Of a DNA stretch of 64,000 bases, positions 13,701 through 22,836 are shown piece after piece. Both the position numbers and the translations under genes were made by a program. The DNA comes from Symbiodinium natans (lineage: Eukaryota; Sar; Dinophyceae; Suessiales; Symbiodiniaceae). Each line of letters begins with the position of its first letter. Position 1 is the stretch's first letter. The DNA lies in contig CAJNDS010000047.1 in the NCBI GenBank assembly GCA_905221605.1, positions 62,001 to 126,000 on the forward strand, in the 5' to 3' direction. Below the pieces are notes generated by a model. The model saw only the letters and a program-made list of their open reading frames with translations, was not told the DNA's origin and did not search any database.

Positions 13701-16700
13701 TAATAGGGATCCAAAGAGGGACCATAATGTTGACAACCATATGGGGTTGTGCAAGCTTCTGGGCGGTTCTCGCTGGAGGTGGGACCTTTTTGTCACGCTC
13801 TGCTTGCGTGCGCCTGGTGTGTGCGTCGTTTATTCACGTGCTTTGAGCAGGTTAGGGTTTAGGGTTTAGGGTTTAGGGTTTAGGGTTTAGGGTTTAGGGT
13901 TAGGGTTCGGGTTCTAGCGCGAAGTAAGCCAATGGACACTCCCCGCAAAAACCCCATATCAAGCGCCGAGTCCGGGCCCCTTAATCCTGAAACCCTTAAC
14001 CTCAGATCCTATCCTAGGCTCCCCAGAACGTCCCTGGAACCTAGGGCACAAAAGGGCACCGCTGTTTTTTCTCTCTCTCTCTCTCTCTCTTTTGTGTTTT
14101 CTGTGCTTATCAAACACCTGAACCTTCAAGCCTGAAGCCCAAAAACCTTAACCCTCTGCCCGTCATCCTAGACCCAAACCCAAGCCCGAAACTTGAGCCC
14201 CAAACTGGCAACCCGTCGCGCAAAATTCGACTGTCCCTTAAACCCTAAACACTAAACCTATAGGGTCTAGTGTGAGCCGTTAATCCCTAAACCCTACACC
14301 CTAAACCCTAAACCCTACACCCTCCTAAAACCGAGGGAGTTGTCAACTCCCAGACGATTCCCCAAACCACACCCCTGGTCCACTTTGGGGTTAGGGTTTA
14401 GGGTTTAGGGTCTAGGGTTTAGGGTTTAGGGTTTGGGGTTTAGGGTTTAGGGCAGCTGACGGCAAGTAGGGTTTAGGGTTTAGAAACCTTTTTGGTTTAG
14501 GGCTCTGCCAAGCAAATAACGTAAAAGGTTGCTCCTAAGACGCTGCTAGCCCCAGGCACGGTCAGCAGCACTGGGCATCTGTCCGACTCGATCTGAGAAT
14601 TATGCAGGTGCGGGAATTGGGGTTCAGGGCACTCGCTTGAAGATCTTCTACATCCAATGCGTACGTACTCACTCCGACATTCAAACGGTACCCCCCCCCC
14701 CCTCTCCCCCCCAAAGAAAAGATCTAAACTCCACCTCTTCGCGCCCTATACTAAACCCTAAACCCCAAGCAAGAATCTAAACTCATATCCTAGGCAGACC
14801 CCAAATCCTGCACCAAAACACTCCCCTTTTTGAGTGCTGGAGCATTAATGAGCATTACACAAATCCATCCGAAACTCAAACCACAAGCGAGGTAAACCCT
14901 AAACCCTAAACCTGAAATCCGAAACCTTCAGTATGAGTTCACTTTAAATCCGAAATTCGAAGCCATGAACCTGTAAGTGTCTTAAATCCTATAGACCCTT
15001 CTTCAAAAAAAAAGAAACTCAAGCAACAAGTCCCAAAACCTTAACCCCTGTAAATGCCAAACTGTAGGACCGAAACCTCAGCCCCGTAAATCTGTGCGCC
15101 TTTTCTTTCGATTTAGGGGCCCGCTCCCTATCAGGCGCTTGCATAGCTTCGCAGCCGCACTCCCCTAAGTTAGCGTTCTACTCCACGGGGAGGGGGGGCT
15201 TTCTTGGGTCTCTAAGTGAACGTCGCATATGGGCCTCGACCGGCCCCTGCTTGAGAATGCTCTTTTTTCTTTCGGTGGTGTTGCAACTGATGGTCTTGCC
15301 AGGGCTTGAGGGGGTCCCAGGTCCCAAGTCCTCCCGGAGTGTTGCAGGACGTTTCAAGGAACAAGTCGCGACAAACCAGATCAGGACCCCGAGGCACCCC
15401 GGGTCCAGGAATCGGTTTAGGGTTTAGGGTTTAGGGTTTAGGGTTTAGGGTTTAGGGTTTAGGGTTTAGGGTTTAGGGAATCGCAGCTCGGCGTCAATGG
15501 TGAGGTGTTTGAGCTGACCGAAAAAAAAAACCGCGTGGCCAAAGAGACCGCGTGGGTGCTCCCCAGCCGGCAGGTTCGCCACGCGCCAGGGCCAAGCCCT
15601 ATCCCAGGGGCTCGAGCACCCGTGTCTGCGGGGAGCAGGGCTCTCGCCAGTTTAGGGTTTAGGGTCTAAACCCTAAACCCTAAACCCTAAAGCCCTAAAC
15701 CTCCAAACCCGACACCGTTTAGGAACCCTCCTGCAGGGTTTAAGGCTTAGGGGATTCCCTCTTGGCTACCCGGCTTTCAGCTTGTCCTCGAAGATGTGAG
15801 TCCAAAGCTTCTCCATGTCATCCTAAGAGCGCGCCCAGAAGCCCTCGAACCCCTTTGTTCAGGGTTTAGGGTTGAGGGTTTAGGGTTTGGGGGTTTACTC
15901 TGGGTTTTTTGCGGGGCTCGAACCCTTATCTTGTAATTTGTTGTAGTTACTTGTCGGTTTGTCTTAGGGCACTTGTTTTTCTTGTTTTTCCTTTATAGTT
16001 AGCTAGCATCCAAAAGTTAGGGCAGATGGAACTGCTCGAGGGGCGAAAACGTCTACCAACTTCCAAGGCAAGATGTAGTGTGGTTTAGGGCGTAGGGTTT
16101 AGGGTTTAGGCTTCAGGGTTTAGGGTTTAGGGCTTAGGGTTTATTGACCCAAGTTGCAAAGTTCTCAATCTCGCCGTTTTCCATCGGATAGCTCAGCGAC
16201 AACTGGCAGAGGGATGAGCTGGGCCATGTACGCAGATCAATCCTACTTCAGGACTCAGGGTTTAGGGAGTCTACTTAAACCCAACCCTGCCCCCCCCCCC
16301 CCCCCCCCCCCCCTCACCCCGAAAAAACACAAACAAAAGAGGAGAAAACATACACACGCACAAGCACACAAAAAGAAGTCAACATCAAGCATCTAACTCT
16401 AACCCTAAACCAGCAACAAAACCCCTAAACCCTACACCCTGCTGACAAAAAGCCCTCGCTACAGATTCATCAGGATCCTAGAGAAATTTCCACTTCCAGT
16501 TCCATGTAGGGTTCCTATGGTGCCCTTTTTTGGTTTAAAGGGGGTTGTAAGGCAACCTCGACCCTAGAAAAAAAGGTGAATACGGGGCAACTCTGGGTCC
16601 TAGGTTTCCAGGATTTTGGGTTTTGAATTTAGGTTTTGGTGTTGAGGGCATGCAAACTAAATTACCCGTTTTGGTGTCCAATTCAAAAAGCGGTCCTACC

Positions 16701-19700
16701 AATGGAGCATTGGGTGGGATGCCTGGGAGACTGCGGTTTTTCTCTTTGGAGGTCGAAGGAACTTAGGTCCTAACTCGCAACCCGAAACCTTTCAGGGTTT
16801 ACGGGGTTATGGGGGATCACCCATTCCAGGTTACAGTTTTTTCGCTGGCCAACCAAAGATGCTGCAAAGTAGCACGTCCAACGTGCTACATCGTATCTCA
16901 CAGATCATGGTAGGGTCCAAAAGCACGCACACTAAGTGCCATTTCGTGCTTGAGCGAAGCCCTAAACCCTAAACCCTAAACCCTAAACCCTAAACCCTAA
17001 ACCCTAAACCCTAAACCCTAAACCCTAAACCCTAAACCCTAAACCCTAAACCCTAAACCCTAAACCTACCCAAACCGCCAAGTGCCCTCTACTTCAAAAC
17101 TCTCAAGCCTAAGACCCAAGAGCTTCTCCAGACAAATTCGAGGCATTGCAGGGTGTTTTTCTGCGAGGCTTTCGTTTCGAACCTGATGCTCAAAAACCCT
17201 AATCTTGCCGGCATGGACACCGGAATCCTCAACCCAAAATTTTTGGGCCCAAGATGCACCCGAGGGCTCTTATGGTTTGGGGCCTCTTGAATCTGCCTCT
17301 CGGAGGCAGCCCTGGGGCTAGCCAATCGGGGCAAGGTCCTTGGCCGAGAACTGTGCACCAGAAACAGCTCGCGCGAGCGCTCGTCATATCGAAGCGGCGC
17401 GTGAGCCTGTTTCGGCTCCAGGCCACAAGACGGTGCCGCATGGGGCATTCTCGAGGAAGCCGAAGATAATGACTCCTGTATCCACCCAAACGCTAAGCTG
17501 ACACCCCTGGTGTTAGCAACAAAAACCCCAAACCTCTATGTACACTTCCCTACAAGCCCTAGTGGCCCGAGTAGCCCCCAGACGGCAAGCATGGCTTTAA
17601 AGCTGACGTCTGTGTGAGGAGGCTCAGCTTCTTCTTGGGAGCCTGGATCAGGTTCGGCCAGTGCTTTTCCAAGCGGGCCTGGGTCAAAGGCAAGCGGCTG
17701 AGGAGGTGTGGCGGAACGCAACTTCGCACCAGCTGCCCCAAGGAAGTGACACCCAAGAGAGTCGATGAGGGCTGCTTGCACACAGGGTCCAGGGCCTTCC
17801 ACATGCGCAGGAGGGCTTCAAGCGCCTTAAATGCCATTCATGGTTCATGGGGTATTTGCGGATCCCAGCACTTGAAGCACCAAATGGACAAGAACCCAAA
17901 ACCCAAAATCCAAAACCCTGGACCCCGACAGAAAGGCCATATACGAAGCAGGCGCAAGATCCAGTGCCGGAGCCAGCTGCTTTTTCAGCACGTCTTCCTC
18001 CGAGCCCCGTGTCTCAGCCCAAAGAAGCCATGTGTCTGCAGAAGCTGTGGCCGGAACCTAAGTCGATGCTGCTCTTCTATCCGGGCCGAATCCGTTGAGC
18101 TTTACTGTTTTGGGTTTTGGGTTGTAAACCAACTTGGGAGAACGGGTGCTAGTGGATGGAAGGAGGAGCCGTGGCAAACCAGGCCGCCAAGGTCATCTTC
18201 AAGAAGGGCACTACGGCAGGCTCAAGGGCCTGGCCTGCGTCCTGCGGCTCCAGCAGTAACCTGGGACTCAGCTTTATGAGGCTTATGGTTTCTACTACCT
18301 CCTACACTTATCAAGGGGTACCCTAAACCGTAGCCCTAAACCCTAAACCCTAAACCCTAAACCCTAAACCCTAAACCCTAAACCCTAAATCCATAAGCGA
18401 GGAATGACCGAGGCACAGCTTGTCGAGGTTGAAGAATCGCTCGAACACGGCTCGTGCAACAGGCATAAGCTGCCTCTTCCGAAGCCACTCGCCAAGGCCC
18501 TCATCCTCCGGATAGGGTTTAGGGTTTAGGGTTTAGGGCTTAGGGCTTAGGGTTTAGGGTTTAGGGCTTAGGGCTGAGGGTTCAGGGTTCAGGGCTAGGG
18601 TTTAGGGTCTAGGGTTCCAGGGTTCAGGGTTAGGGATATCCTCCAGATCACCAGGGATGTAGCCCAGGAATGCATTCACACGCGTAGCATAGATGGCAGC
18701 CACGGTGGCTGCATGACTTTGGGCATCCCGTTGTGCCACTCGCAAGCCCTGCTTACGGCTGATGAGGCCGTTGCGAGCTCCCAGAAACTCCGGCCACTTG
18801 CCGCAGGACCCTACGAATTGATGCAGCAACGTGCAGGCCTGCTCGTCCACCGAAGACTCTTCCTCAACCGGCAAATCCTCTGCCGTTGGGGAGGAAATGT
18901 CCACCTTCCGCGGCATGCGCGGTGGGAGATGCTCGGAAGACTCGCCGTCAAGGCGCTTCACCACGGCTGCCAGAAAGCTGAGGGCAGTCTTGTCTGTCTT
19001 CCAGGTGCACAAATTGGCTTCCAGGGCCGCCATGCCCTTCGCCTCTCCCAGAATCTGGTCCGCCAGCTGCTCACTGGCATCATCATCCAAAGAAAGGTTC
19101 TGCAACCTGATCACCATCTGATGGGGATCCCGGGCGCTGCTTTCCTTCACCTTTAGACCTGAGATGGCAACCAACACAGCCTCCCAGTTCAGGCTCTCCG
19201 GGTTCATGGGGTGAGCCTGCAGAGTCTGCTCATCTGCGGCCAGCTCCACTCTGGGCAACAACCTCTCCGCCATGCGGGCTTCGCGTGGGTTTGCATCAGC
19301 ACCGCTGTCCTTAGCCGGCACGTTGAACAGTGGCGCAAGAATGTTGTAGCAAGCCAGATTGCCCTCTTGCTCGGATAGCTCCAGGCAGGTTAAGCCACGC
19401 TGGGCTCCCAAAATGTCACTCTCCTCGACGTTGCGGAGCTGTGTTATGTCATGCCCATGATGCCGCGCCCAGTCGACCAACTCTTTGAGACAGTCTGGGC
19501 GGCCATCGTATACGGCCCGATGAAAGGCCGAACACTTGTACTTCCCAACTGGGCGCAGAGGTTCGGCCAAGGCTCTCCATCGAGTCCGAGGTTGAGATTC
19601 CACGGTGAAGTGGTCCAGAAGCAGCCTCAATGTGGGCAGGTGACCCTCCTTGATGCAGGTGTGCAGCAAGTTCCCTCCACCCCGGAAGCGGCTCACAACA

Positions 19701-22700
19701 TGGAGAGTTTCTTCCTCCTTGTCCAGGCTTGACACAGAAGAAAAACACAGTAGGATCTCAGGAAAGAAAGCTGTGGGAAACCCAAGAAAGCCAAAAAGAA
19801 ACCAAAGATCCCTAGGTTGCCAAGACCCACAACAAGGGCTAGCAATGGGCCCAGTCCTTGTCATGCTTTCCGCAGAGGAAGTAGTGCTCCAACATCTGGT
19901 CGAAGACAGGGTTGGCCATTGCCTCTTGGATGCTTGGGGGCTCTGCGATCTCTTCGAAAAGGAGGCGGTCCACTTGCTCTGAAATGGCCGACAGCTGCTC
20001 GCAACAGTAGTTCGTTACGACATCCTGTCCATCACACTTGCCCAAAGGCATGAACTTCGGGTCGTTGCCGCGAATCACGACATGGTAGACCTTCTGAACC
20101 TGCATGGTCTGCTCTACTTTCTTCTTCAACTCCTCTGAACCGAATCCTGTCGCTCGCAGGGCCTTCAGAACCTCCGAAGCATTGAGGCGCCTGATGTAGT
20201 ACCAAGCATCCAAGCGCACTGCTCGTACGCCTTCCGTCGCTTTGCTTTGCTGCGAGACAAAGCGGATGCCGTTTTTGATGGAGTCGGGAACCAACTCCTT
20301 CAAGACGGGTTGGCAATCGACGTGCGGGTTGTTCCGCAGGAGGTCAACTGTCTGGTTGGTCCAAGAGGTTTGAGCAGTGCTCGCCATGCTGCGCCTACTC
20401 AACTTGGGCCAAACGCACTTCTGCGCTTTGCAGATTTTCAGTGATCGGGATGTTGGAGCATCTTGAATCAGAGACACCTTGTCCGCGCCGATGCTAGTGA
20501 TTCTGCATACTGTCTGCCGAACGGTTCGACTCCATCCATGCCTACCCTTACATACTTTCCGCCTTGGACTGCACATGGAAGTTGATCACTACTTACCCCC
20601 TTCCTCTCTCCCACCTCCCCACCTCCCCACCTCCCCCGCAACCAACCCTAAACTAAACCCTAAACCCTAAACCCTAAACCCTAAACCCTAAACCCTAAAC
20701 CCTAAACCCTAAACCCTAAACCCTAAACCCTAAAAAACAAAAGCAAGAACACTCCATGCGTTCAATGGTCGCCCGGACCCTAAAAGACCCAGATATCTCC
20801 CAAGTACTTGTCCAGCTTCGATGGCAGACTTTGCGTTAAAACCCTAAACCCTAAACCCTAAACCCTAAACCCTAAACCGTAAACCCTAAACCCTATTCTG
20901 CTCTCCAGGCCTTGTCTCTGTTGCTGGTATCTATCCTCGGTTCCGAGAAAACGCGCGGGTTTAGGGCTTGCAAGGGGTGCACCTCCTCCCCCCCCCCCCC
21001 CCCCCGGCACCCTAAATCTTAGCCCCAAACCCTAAACCCTAAACCCTAAACCCTAAACCCTAAACCCTAAACCCTAAACCCTAAACCCTAAACCCTAAAC
21101 CGCCTAAACCCTAAACCCCGATGCGGGTGGGCACTCCAAATGGGGTCTCATCAGGGCATCCTGCCGGGCAACTCGGGTCTAGAAGCTGGGGATGAAACTC
21201 TAAACCCTAAACCCTAAACCCTAAACCCTAAACCCTAAACCCTAAACCCTAAACCCTAAACCCTAAACCCTAAACCCTAAACCCTAAACCCTAAACCCTA
21301 GACCGTTGTAGGCTCTGAAGAGGCGCCCGCCACCTTGTAGCTCAACGTCAACCCTAGTACCAGCCCCAAGCTGCTCCTACAATTTTCGAAGTAAGAAAGC
21401 TCTAAAGCCCTAAAGCCCTAAAGCCCTAAAGCCCTAACGCCCTAAAGCCCTAAAGCCCTAAAGCCCTAAAGCCCTAAAGCCTAAAGCCTAAAGCCTAAAG
21501 CCTAAACCCTAAACCCTATCTTTAAACCCTCCGGCTGGCTATCTTCAAACGTAAGCTCTTGGGGTAGCTACATGTCCTTATCGTGGCCCTTCGTTGGGGA
21601 ACCCTGATAGACCCCTCCTTCTCTGCTCTAAAAACTCAAGGGCCCATACCTCAGAACCTTTTAGAGAAGGTACGGGACCATACTGAGGGCCCTGAATCCT
21701 CAACCCTAAACTTCAAAGCCTAAACCGAAACTTCCCTTACATGAGCCCTAAATCCCAACCCTCAACGGTAACTGGACCGTGACCAGCAAAACAGCAACTA
21801 AAGGCAGCCAGAGATCTGGTCAGCCACATAGAAATCTCTCATAGGGCTACCTTGCTGCTGCATCTTCTCCTGCAAAGCACGTTTAGGGTTTAGGTTTTAG
21901 GGTTTAGGGTTTAGGGTTTAGGGGAACATGGATTACTCCAGTCATCTAGCCCTGTTTTGCTGCGCCTTCCTCCTCCCCACACCCACCCAAACATCTCAAA
22001 CCACATGGTACACCTAAACCCTAAACCCGAAACCCGAAACCCTATTCTCTCTACAGATCCCTTTTTTTTGTGGATGGGGTCCCTGTCATTCTTCGGCCGC
22101 TTGTATTCAGTTGCTCCCTCTGTTTCTAATTTTTGGCGGGGGGGGGGGGGGGGCGGGGGGCAAGAAGTCCCTTCGGGCTTGCGGAAGTGGGGTTTACGGA
22201 TTGCCAGTTCTATGGGTGACTACATTATCCCAAAAGATGTCAAGTGAACTCATTCAGCTACTTCGGAAGCCTTCCGAAGTTTTCATACTCACTTCCAGAA
22301 CCCCAAGAAGATTTTTAGCAGGGTTTAGGGTTTAGGGTGTAGCCCAAAACCCTAAACCCTAAACCCTAAAACCCCAAAACCCCAAAACCCTCAAACCCTA
22401 AAACCCTAAACGCTAAACCCTAAACCCCCTAAATCCTCCGGGCCTTCCAAATGGGCCTGGGCCGGCCCAGAACTTCATTGAAGATGAACTGGGGGATCTG
22501 GTCGGTGGAGAGCCCTACCTCGGCAGCTCGGGGGGTTTAGGGTTTAGGGTTTAGGGTTTAGGGTTTAGGGTAACAGCTGGGGTTTGGGGGATGAGGGTTT
22601 AGGGCTTAGGATTGGTGTAGGGTGGTGTAGGCAATGTAGGGCCGAAACCCTAAGCCCTACACCCTAATCCCTGAACCCCAAACCCCACTTCAAAAGGTGC

Positions 22701-22836
22701 CCTAAACCCAAAACCCTAAACCCTAAACCCAAAACCCTAAACCCTAAATCCCTAAACCCTGAGCCCTGAACCCTAAACCCTACATCCCCTGTGCCTTGCA
22801 CAGGCCGGAGCCGTTGTCGATGATCACGACAGGTTC
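1662..22836 (-). CDS. Actin-family (actin-related) protein gene with telomere-repeat introns
   Basis: At least 20 short exons on the minus strand encode the conserved blocks of the actin fold in their usual order. Visible nucleotide-binding elements are phosphate loop 1 (DNGSGLCK), phosphate loop 2 (LDSGEGVTH), the KE...ELCYVALD helix and NVVLSGG. The sequence departs from conventional actin at many positions (for example EVLGRP, QNERWQCPEALF), so an actin-related protein or a divergent actin is more likely than a standard one. Exons are 30-110 nt, and the gaps are filled with CCCTAAA/TTTAGGG tracts. No initiator Met precedes the first actin exon in frame, so coding must begin in an upstream exon. 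Ankyrin coding lies between blocks 3 and 4. Exon limits are approximate. The actin assignment is firm; intactness and exact protein are not. Confidence 0.85.
2065..2095 (-). CDS. Actin-like exon: WIGGSILAS-type block
   Basis: After CCCCAG the minus strand reads FGAALFAA, which fits the Gly-Gly/Ala-Ser segment of actin. Short; supported mainly by order. Confidence 0.5.
4012..4119 (-). CDS. Actin-like exon: KEITALAP-type block
   Basis: Reads FRGERLSKELRSLAPVAAQ, then CDIRVLKSKDQICPF. Corresponds to the DRMQKEITALAPSTMKIKI region. The GC-rich island is enclosed by a CCCTAAA and a TTTAGGG array. Confidence 0.82.
5087..5156 (-). CDS. Actin-like exon: VLSGG block
   Basis: Reads GISRCELDVRKTLLSNVVLS, then GGQ. 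Matches KCDVDIRKDLYANTVLSGG of actin. It sits directly beside the long array at 5157. Confidence 0.9.
5157..5284 (+). repeat. Long perfect TTTAGGG array
   Basis: About eighteen uninterrupted units in G-strand orientation on the plus strand. It follows the VLSGG exon of the actin-like gene directly, so it lies in the intron upstream of that exon. Confidence 0.95.
6574..6643 (-). CDS. Actin-like exon: NERFRCPEALF block
   Basis: CCCAG|G, then LQNERWQCPEALFTPSLVG. Strong match to IGNERFRCPEALFQPSFLG of actin. Confidence 0.93.
7404..7433 (-). CDS. Possible short exon of the actin-like gene
   Basis: Reads VDVYERPGEA between a CCCTAAA array and TTTAGGG-type repeats. It could be an extra exon or a duplicate of the preceding block. 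Confidence 0.4.
7432..7557 (-). repeat. Long perfect CCCTAAA array
   Basis: About eighteen units in the opposite orientation to the array at 5157. It abuts a short island reading VDVYERPG on the minus strand. The actin-like gene therefore has both repeat orientations in its introns. Confidence 0.95.
8139..8173 (-). CDS. Actin-like exon: YELPDG-type block
   Basis: CCAAG|G, then FAETVDFRLPGGR, similar to KSYELPDGQ of actin. Weakly conserved, and placed by order. Confidence 0.55.
8805..8858 (-). CDS. Actin-like exon: LCYVALD block
   Basis: GCAG|GAG, then EELCYVALDPSTELLGR. Matches KLCYVALDFEQE of actin. Confidence 0.88.
9541..9600 (-). CDS. Actin-like exon: FTTTAEREIV-type block
   Basis: CCCAG acceptor, then GKARLTTTEQHAAARQMKE. 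Corresponds to the SFTTTAEREIVRDIKE helix of actin. Confidence 0.85.
10270..10332 (-). CDS. Actin-like exon: LAGRDLT block
   Basis: Reads GLDLAGRDLNTLLCKLLAQE. Near-identical to LDLAGRDLTDYLMKIL of actin. Confidence 0.92.
10575..10634 (-). CDS. Actin-like exon: YEGYALPH-type block
   Basis: TAAG|GTG, then VPIFDGYGLPHCINRPALK. Matches VPIYEGYALPHAI of actin. Confidence 0.9.
11306..11395 (-). CDS. Actin-like exon: phosphate loop 2
   Basis: Reads GVLALLGQGRTTGLVLDSGE, then GVTHCAARQ. This is the actin SGRTTGIVLDSGDGVTH motif, with the catalytic Asp and His in place. It is flanked by a CCCTAAA array and by a TTTAGGG/TTTGGGG array. Confidence 0.93.
12471..12508 (-). CDS. Actin-like exon: MFETF block
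   Basis: GGCAG|GTC, then VMFETFGAAWLR. Corresponds to IMFETFNTPAMY of actin. The 3' end is unclear, and a few codons (YVAIQ region) are not found. Confidence 0.8.
13077..13203. mobile_element. Inverted-repeat element, family GCTTAAGAACCCC (copy 1)
   Basis: 127 bases with mirrored ends GCTTAAGAACCCC / GGGGTTCTTAAGC flanked by CTACTATTT. No coding capacity. Same family at 47241 and 49984. Looks like a MITE or introner-type element. Confidence 0.8.
13269..13316 (-). CDS. Actin-like exon: NPKANREKM block
   Basis: CTAAG|GAG, then EPPYNPTGKREKMVEA. Follows the PVLLTVP exon in phase. Confidence 0.87.
14554..14592 (-). CDS. Actin-like exon: PVLLTEAP-type block
   Basis: TCTCAG acceptor, then IESDRCPVLLTVP. 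Matches the actin HPVLLTEAP segment. Confidence 0.85.
15481..15513 (-). CDS. Actin-like exon, short
   Basis: GGTCAG acceptor, then LKHLTIDAELR. It fits between FEDK and the PVLLT block. The AGCTSAAA sequence is shared with the end of the previous exon, so part may be a repeat at the splice sites. Confidence 0.6.
15777..15822 (-). CDS. Actin-like exon: DDMEKLW block
   Basis: TTAG|GATGACATG opens DDMEKLWTHIFEDKLK, which joins in phase with the preceding ATW codon. It is a near match to the WDDMEKIWHH actin motif. Confidence 0.9.
16149..16202 (-). CDS. Actin-like exon: KYPIEHG-type block
   Basis: After CCAG the minus strand reads LSLSYPMENGEIENFATW, then GT. This is the actin LKYPIEHGIVTNW segment. 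Confidence 0.88.
17078..17268 (-). CDS. Coding exon ending at a GT donor
   Basis: About 63 codons including VHAGKIRVFEHQVRNESLAE and LEKLLGLRLESFEVEG. The frame ends at TTTGG|GTAGG, where a CCCTAAA array begins. Probably the last visible exon of the ankyrin chain before the actin YPMENG exon. 17270-17460 upstream is also open in three frames. Confidence 0.55.
17560..17870 (-). CDS. Coding exon, frame undecided
   Basis: After an AAG|G acceptor two minus-strand frames stay open for more than 80 codons. One contains LEALLRMWKALDPVCKQ; the other contains CVQAALIDSLGCHFLGAAG and a Pro-rich tail. Composition favours coding, but the frame cannot be settled by eye. Confidence 0.45.
17922..18050 (-). 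CDS. Coding exon
   Basis: Reads ADTWLLWAETRGSEEDVLKK, then QLAPALDLAPASYMAF, on the minus strand. Probable exon of the same gene. Confidence 0.5.
18160..18260 (-). CDS. Coding exon
   Basis: After CCCAG the minus strand reads LLLEPQDAGQALEPAVVPFL, then KMTLAAWFATAPP, before a TAG. A likely continuation of the ankyrin gene. The 3' limit is uncertain. Confidence 0.5.
18391..18505 (-). CDS. Ankyrin-protein gene exon
   Basis: Reads DEGLGEWLRKRQLMPVARA, then VFERFFNLDKLCLGHSSL, open throughout and in phase with the preceding exon. It looks like an amphipathic helical segment. It is flanked on both sides by telomere-type arrays. Confidence 0.65.
18506..18640 (-). other. Telomere-repeat-bearing intron flanked by direct repeat GGAGGAT
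   Basis: 135 nt, mostly degenerate TTTAGGG-type units. The donor is CTGGAG|GATATC (GA) and the acceptor CCGGAG|GATGAG. GGAGGAT is duplicated at the two ends, and joining keeps phase 0 (GDLE then DEGLGEW). This is the clearest case in the window of telomere-type DNA lying inside an intron. Confidence 0.65.
18641..19717 (-). CDS. Ankyrin-repeat coding exon
   Basis: 359 codons. Three ankyrin-like repeats lie near the start: NLLHTCIKEGHLPTLRLLL, SAFHRAVYDGRPDCLKELV, and LTCLELSEQEGNLACYNIL. These repeats form protein-binding solenoids. The rest is acidic and Ser/Leu rich without a named domain. It ends GYIPGDLE at GGAG. Reading further would enter telomere-like repeats and stop at 18602, which is better explained as intron read-through. 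It is one of the longest uninterrupted host coding stretches here. Confidence 0.75.
19718..19856 (-). other. Intron flanked by direct repeat GACAAGGA
   Basis: 139 nt with a GA donor (GACAAG|GACTGG) and an AG|G acceptor (GACAAG|GAGGAA). Both flanks share GACAAGGA, and the reading frame is kept in phase 0. It contains no telomeric repeats. Placement is inferred from frame continuity. Confidence 0.6.
19857..20387 (-). CDS. Ankyrin-protein gene, first long exon
   Basis: 177 codons from an ATG (MASTAQTSW...) with GC-rich codon use and no stop. The reading stays open 5' of this ATG to 20576, but that part overlaps the candidate islands. The region has no recognised domain; it contains a helical stretch around NASEVLKALRATGFG and a Cys pair near VTNYCCEQL. 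It ends ...LCGKHDK at GACAAG. Continuing the frame gives only a few codons before a TAG, so an intron follows. Confidence 0.65.
20398..20546 (-). CDS. Two coding islands just upstream of the ankyrin reading frame
   Basis: 20546-20478 reads VGMDGVEPFGRQYAESLASA. 20461-20398 reads CSNIPITENLQSAEVRLAQ and ends at a TAG (20397-20395). The next ATG in another frame is at 20387, immediately after a GCGCAGC context. Either an exon of one gene ends here and a second gene starts, or splicing joins them. Confidence 0.45.
20787..20828 (-). CDS. Coding island
   Basis: After AAAG the minus strand is open in two plausible frames, AIEAGQVLGRYLG or LPSKLDKYLGDIW. The frame is undecided. Confidence 0.4.
20898..20935 (-). 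CDS. Coding island
   Basis: CCGAG|G acceptor, then IDTSNRDKAWRA on the minus strand. Too short to name. Confidence 0.4.
21118..21178 (-). CDS. Coding island
   Basis: The minus strand reads RVARQDALMRPHLECPP between two long CCCTAAA arrays. An AG|G acceptor is available before DALMRP. Function unknown. Confidence 0.45.
21303..21377 (-). CDS. Coding island of the actin/ankyrin chain
   Basis: After an AG acceptor the minus strand reads EQLGAGTRVDVELQGGGR, then LFRAYN, without a stop. Both sides are CCCTAAA arrays. It is not an actin block and has no recognised domain. It could belong to the insert or to a separate gene. Confidence 0.55.
21804..21869 (-). CDS. Actin-like exon: YVGDEA-type block
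   Basis: Starts after GCAG and reads EKMQQQGSPMRDFYVADQ followed by ISGC. DFYVADQ corresponds to the DSYVGDEA segment of actin. The 3' limit is uncertain. Confidence 0.8.
22444..22518 (-). CDS. Actin-like exon: GRP block
   Basis: Twenty-five codons from VGLSTDQIPQF to GRPRPIWK. The block aligns without gaps to the actin region leading into VGRPRH. The acceptor is CCGAG|GTAGGG, and the donor again reads AAG|GC. Telomere-type repeats fill the intron on its 5' side (22538-22794). Confidence 0.88.
22795..22836 (-). CDS. Actin-like exon: phosphate loop 1
   Basis: Reads EPVVIIDNGSGLCK after a TTTCCAG acceptor. It matches the actin N-terminal strand with Asp and Lys in the expected places. The exon ends in AAG followed by GC, a GC donor. 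Confidence 0.9.

Noticed and set aside
18602-18640. Coding end ...NPEPWNPRP of the ankyrin reading frame
   Set aside because: These codons are telomere-like repeats just past a good donor, and the next exon continues in phase. Taken as intron read-through.
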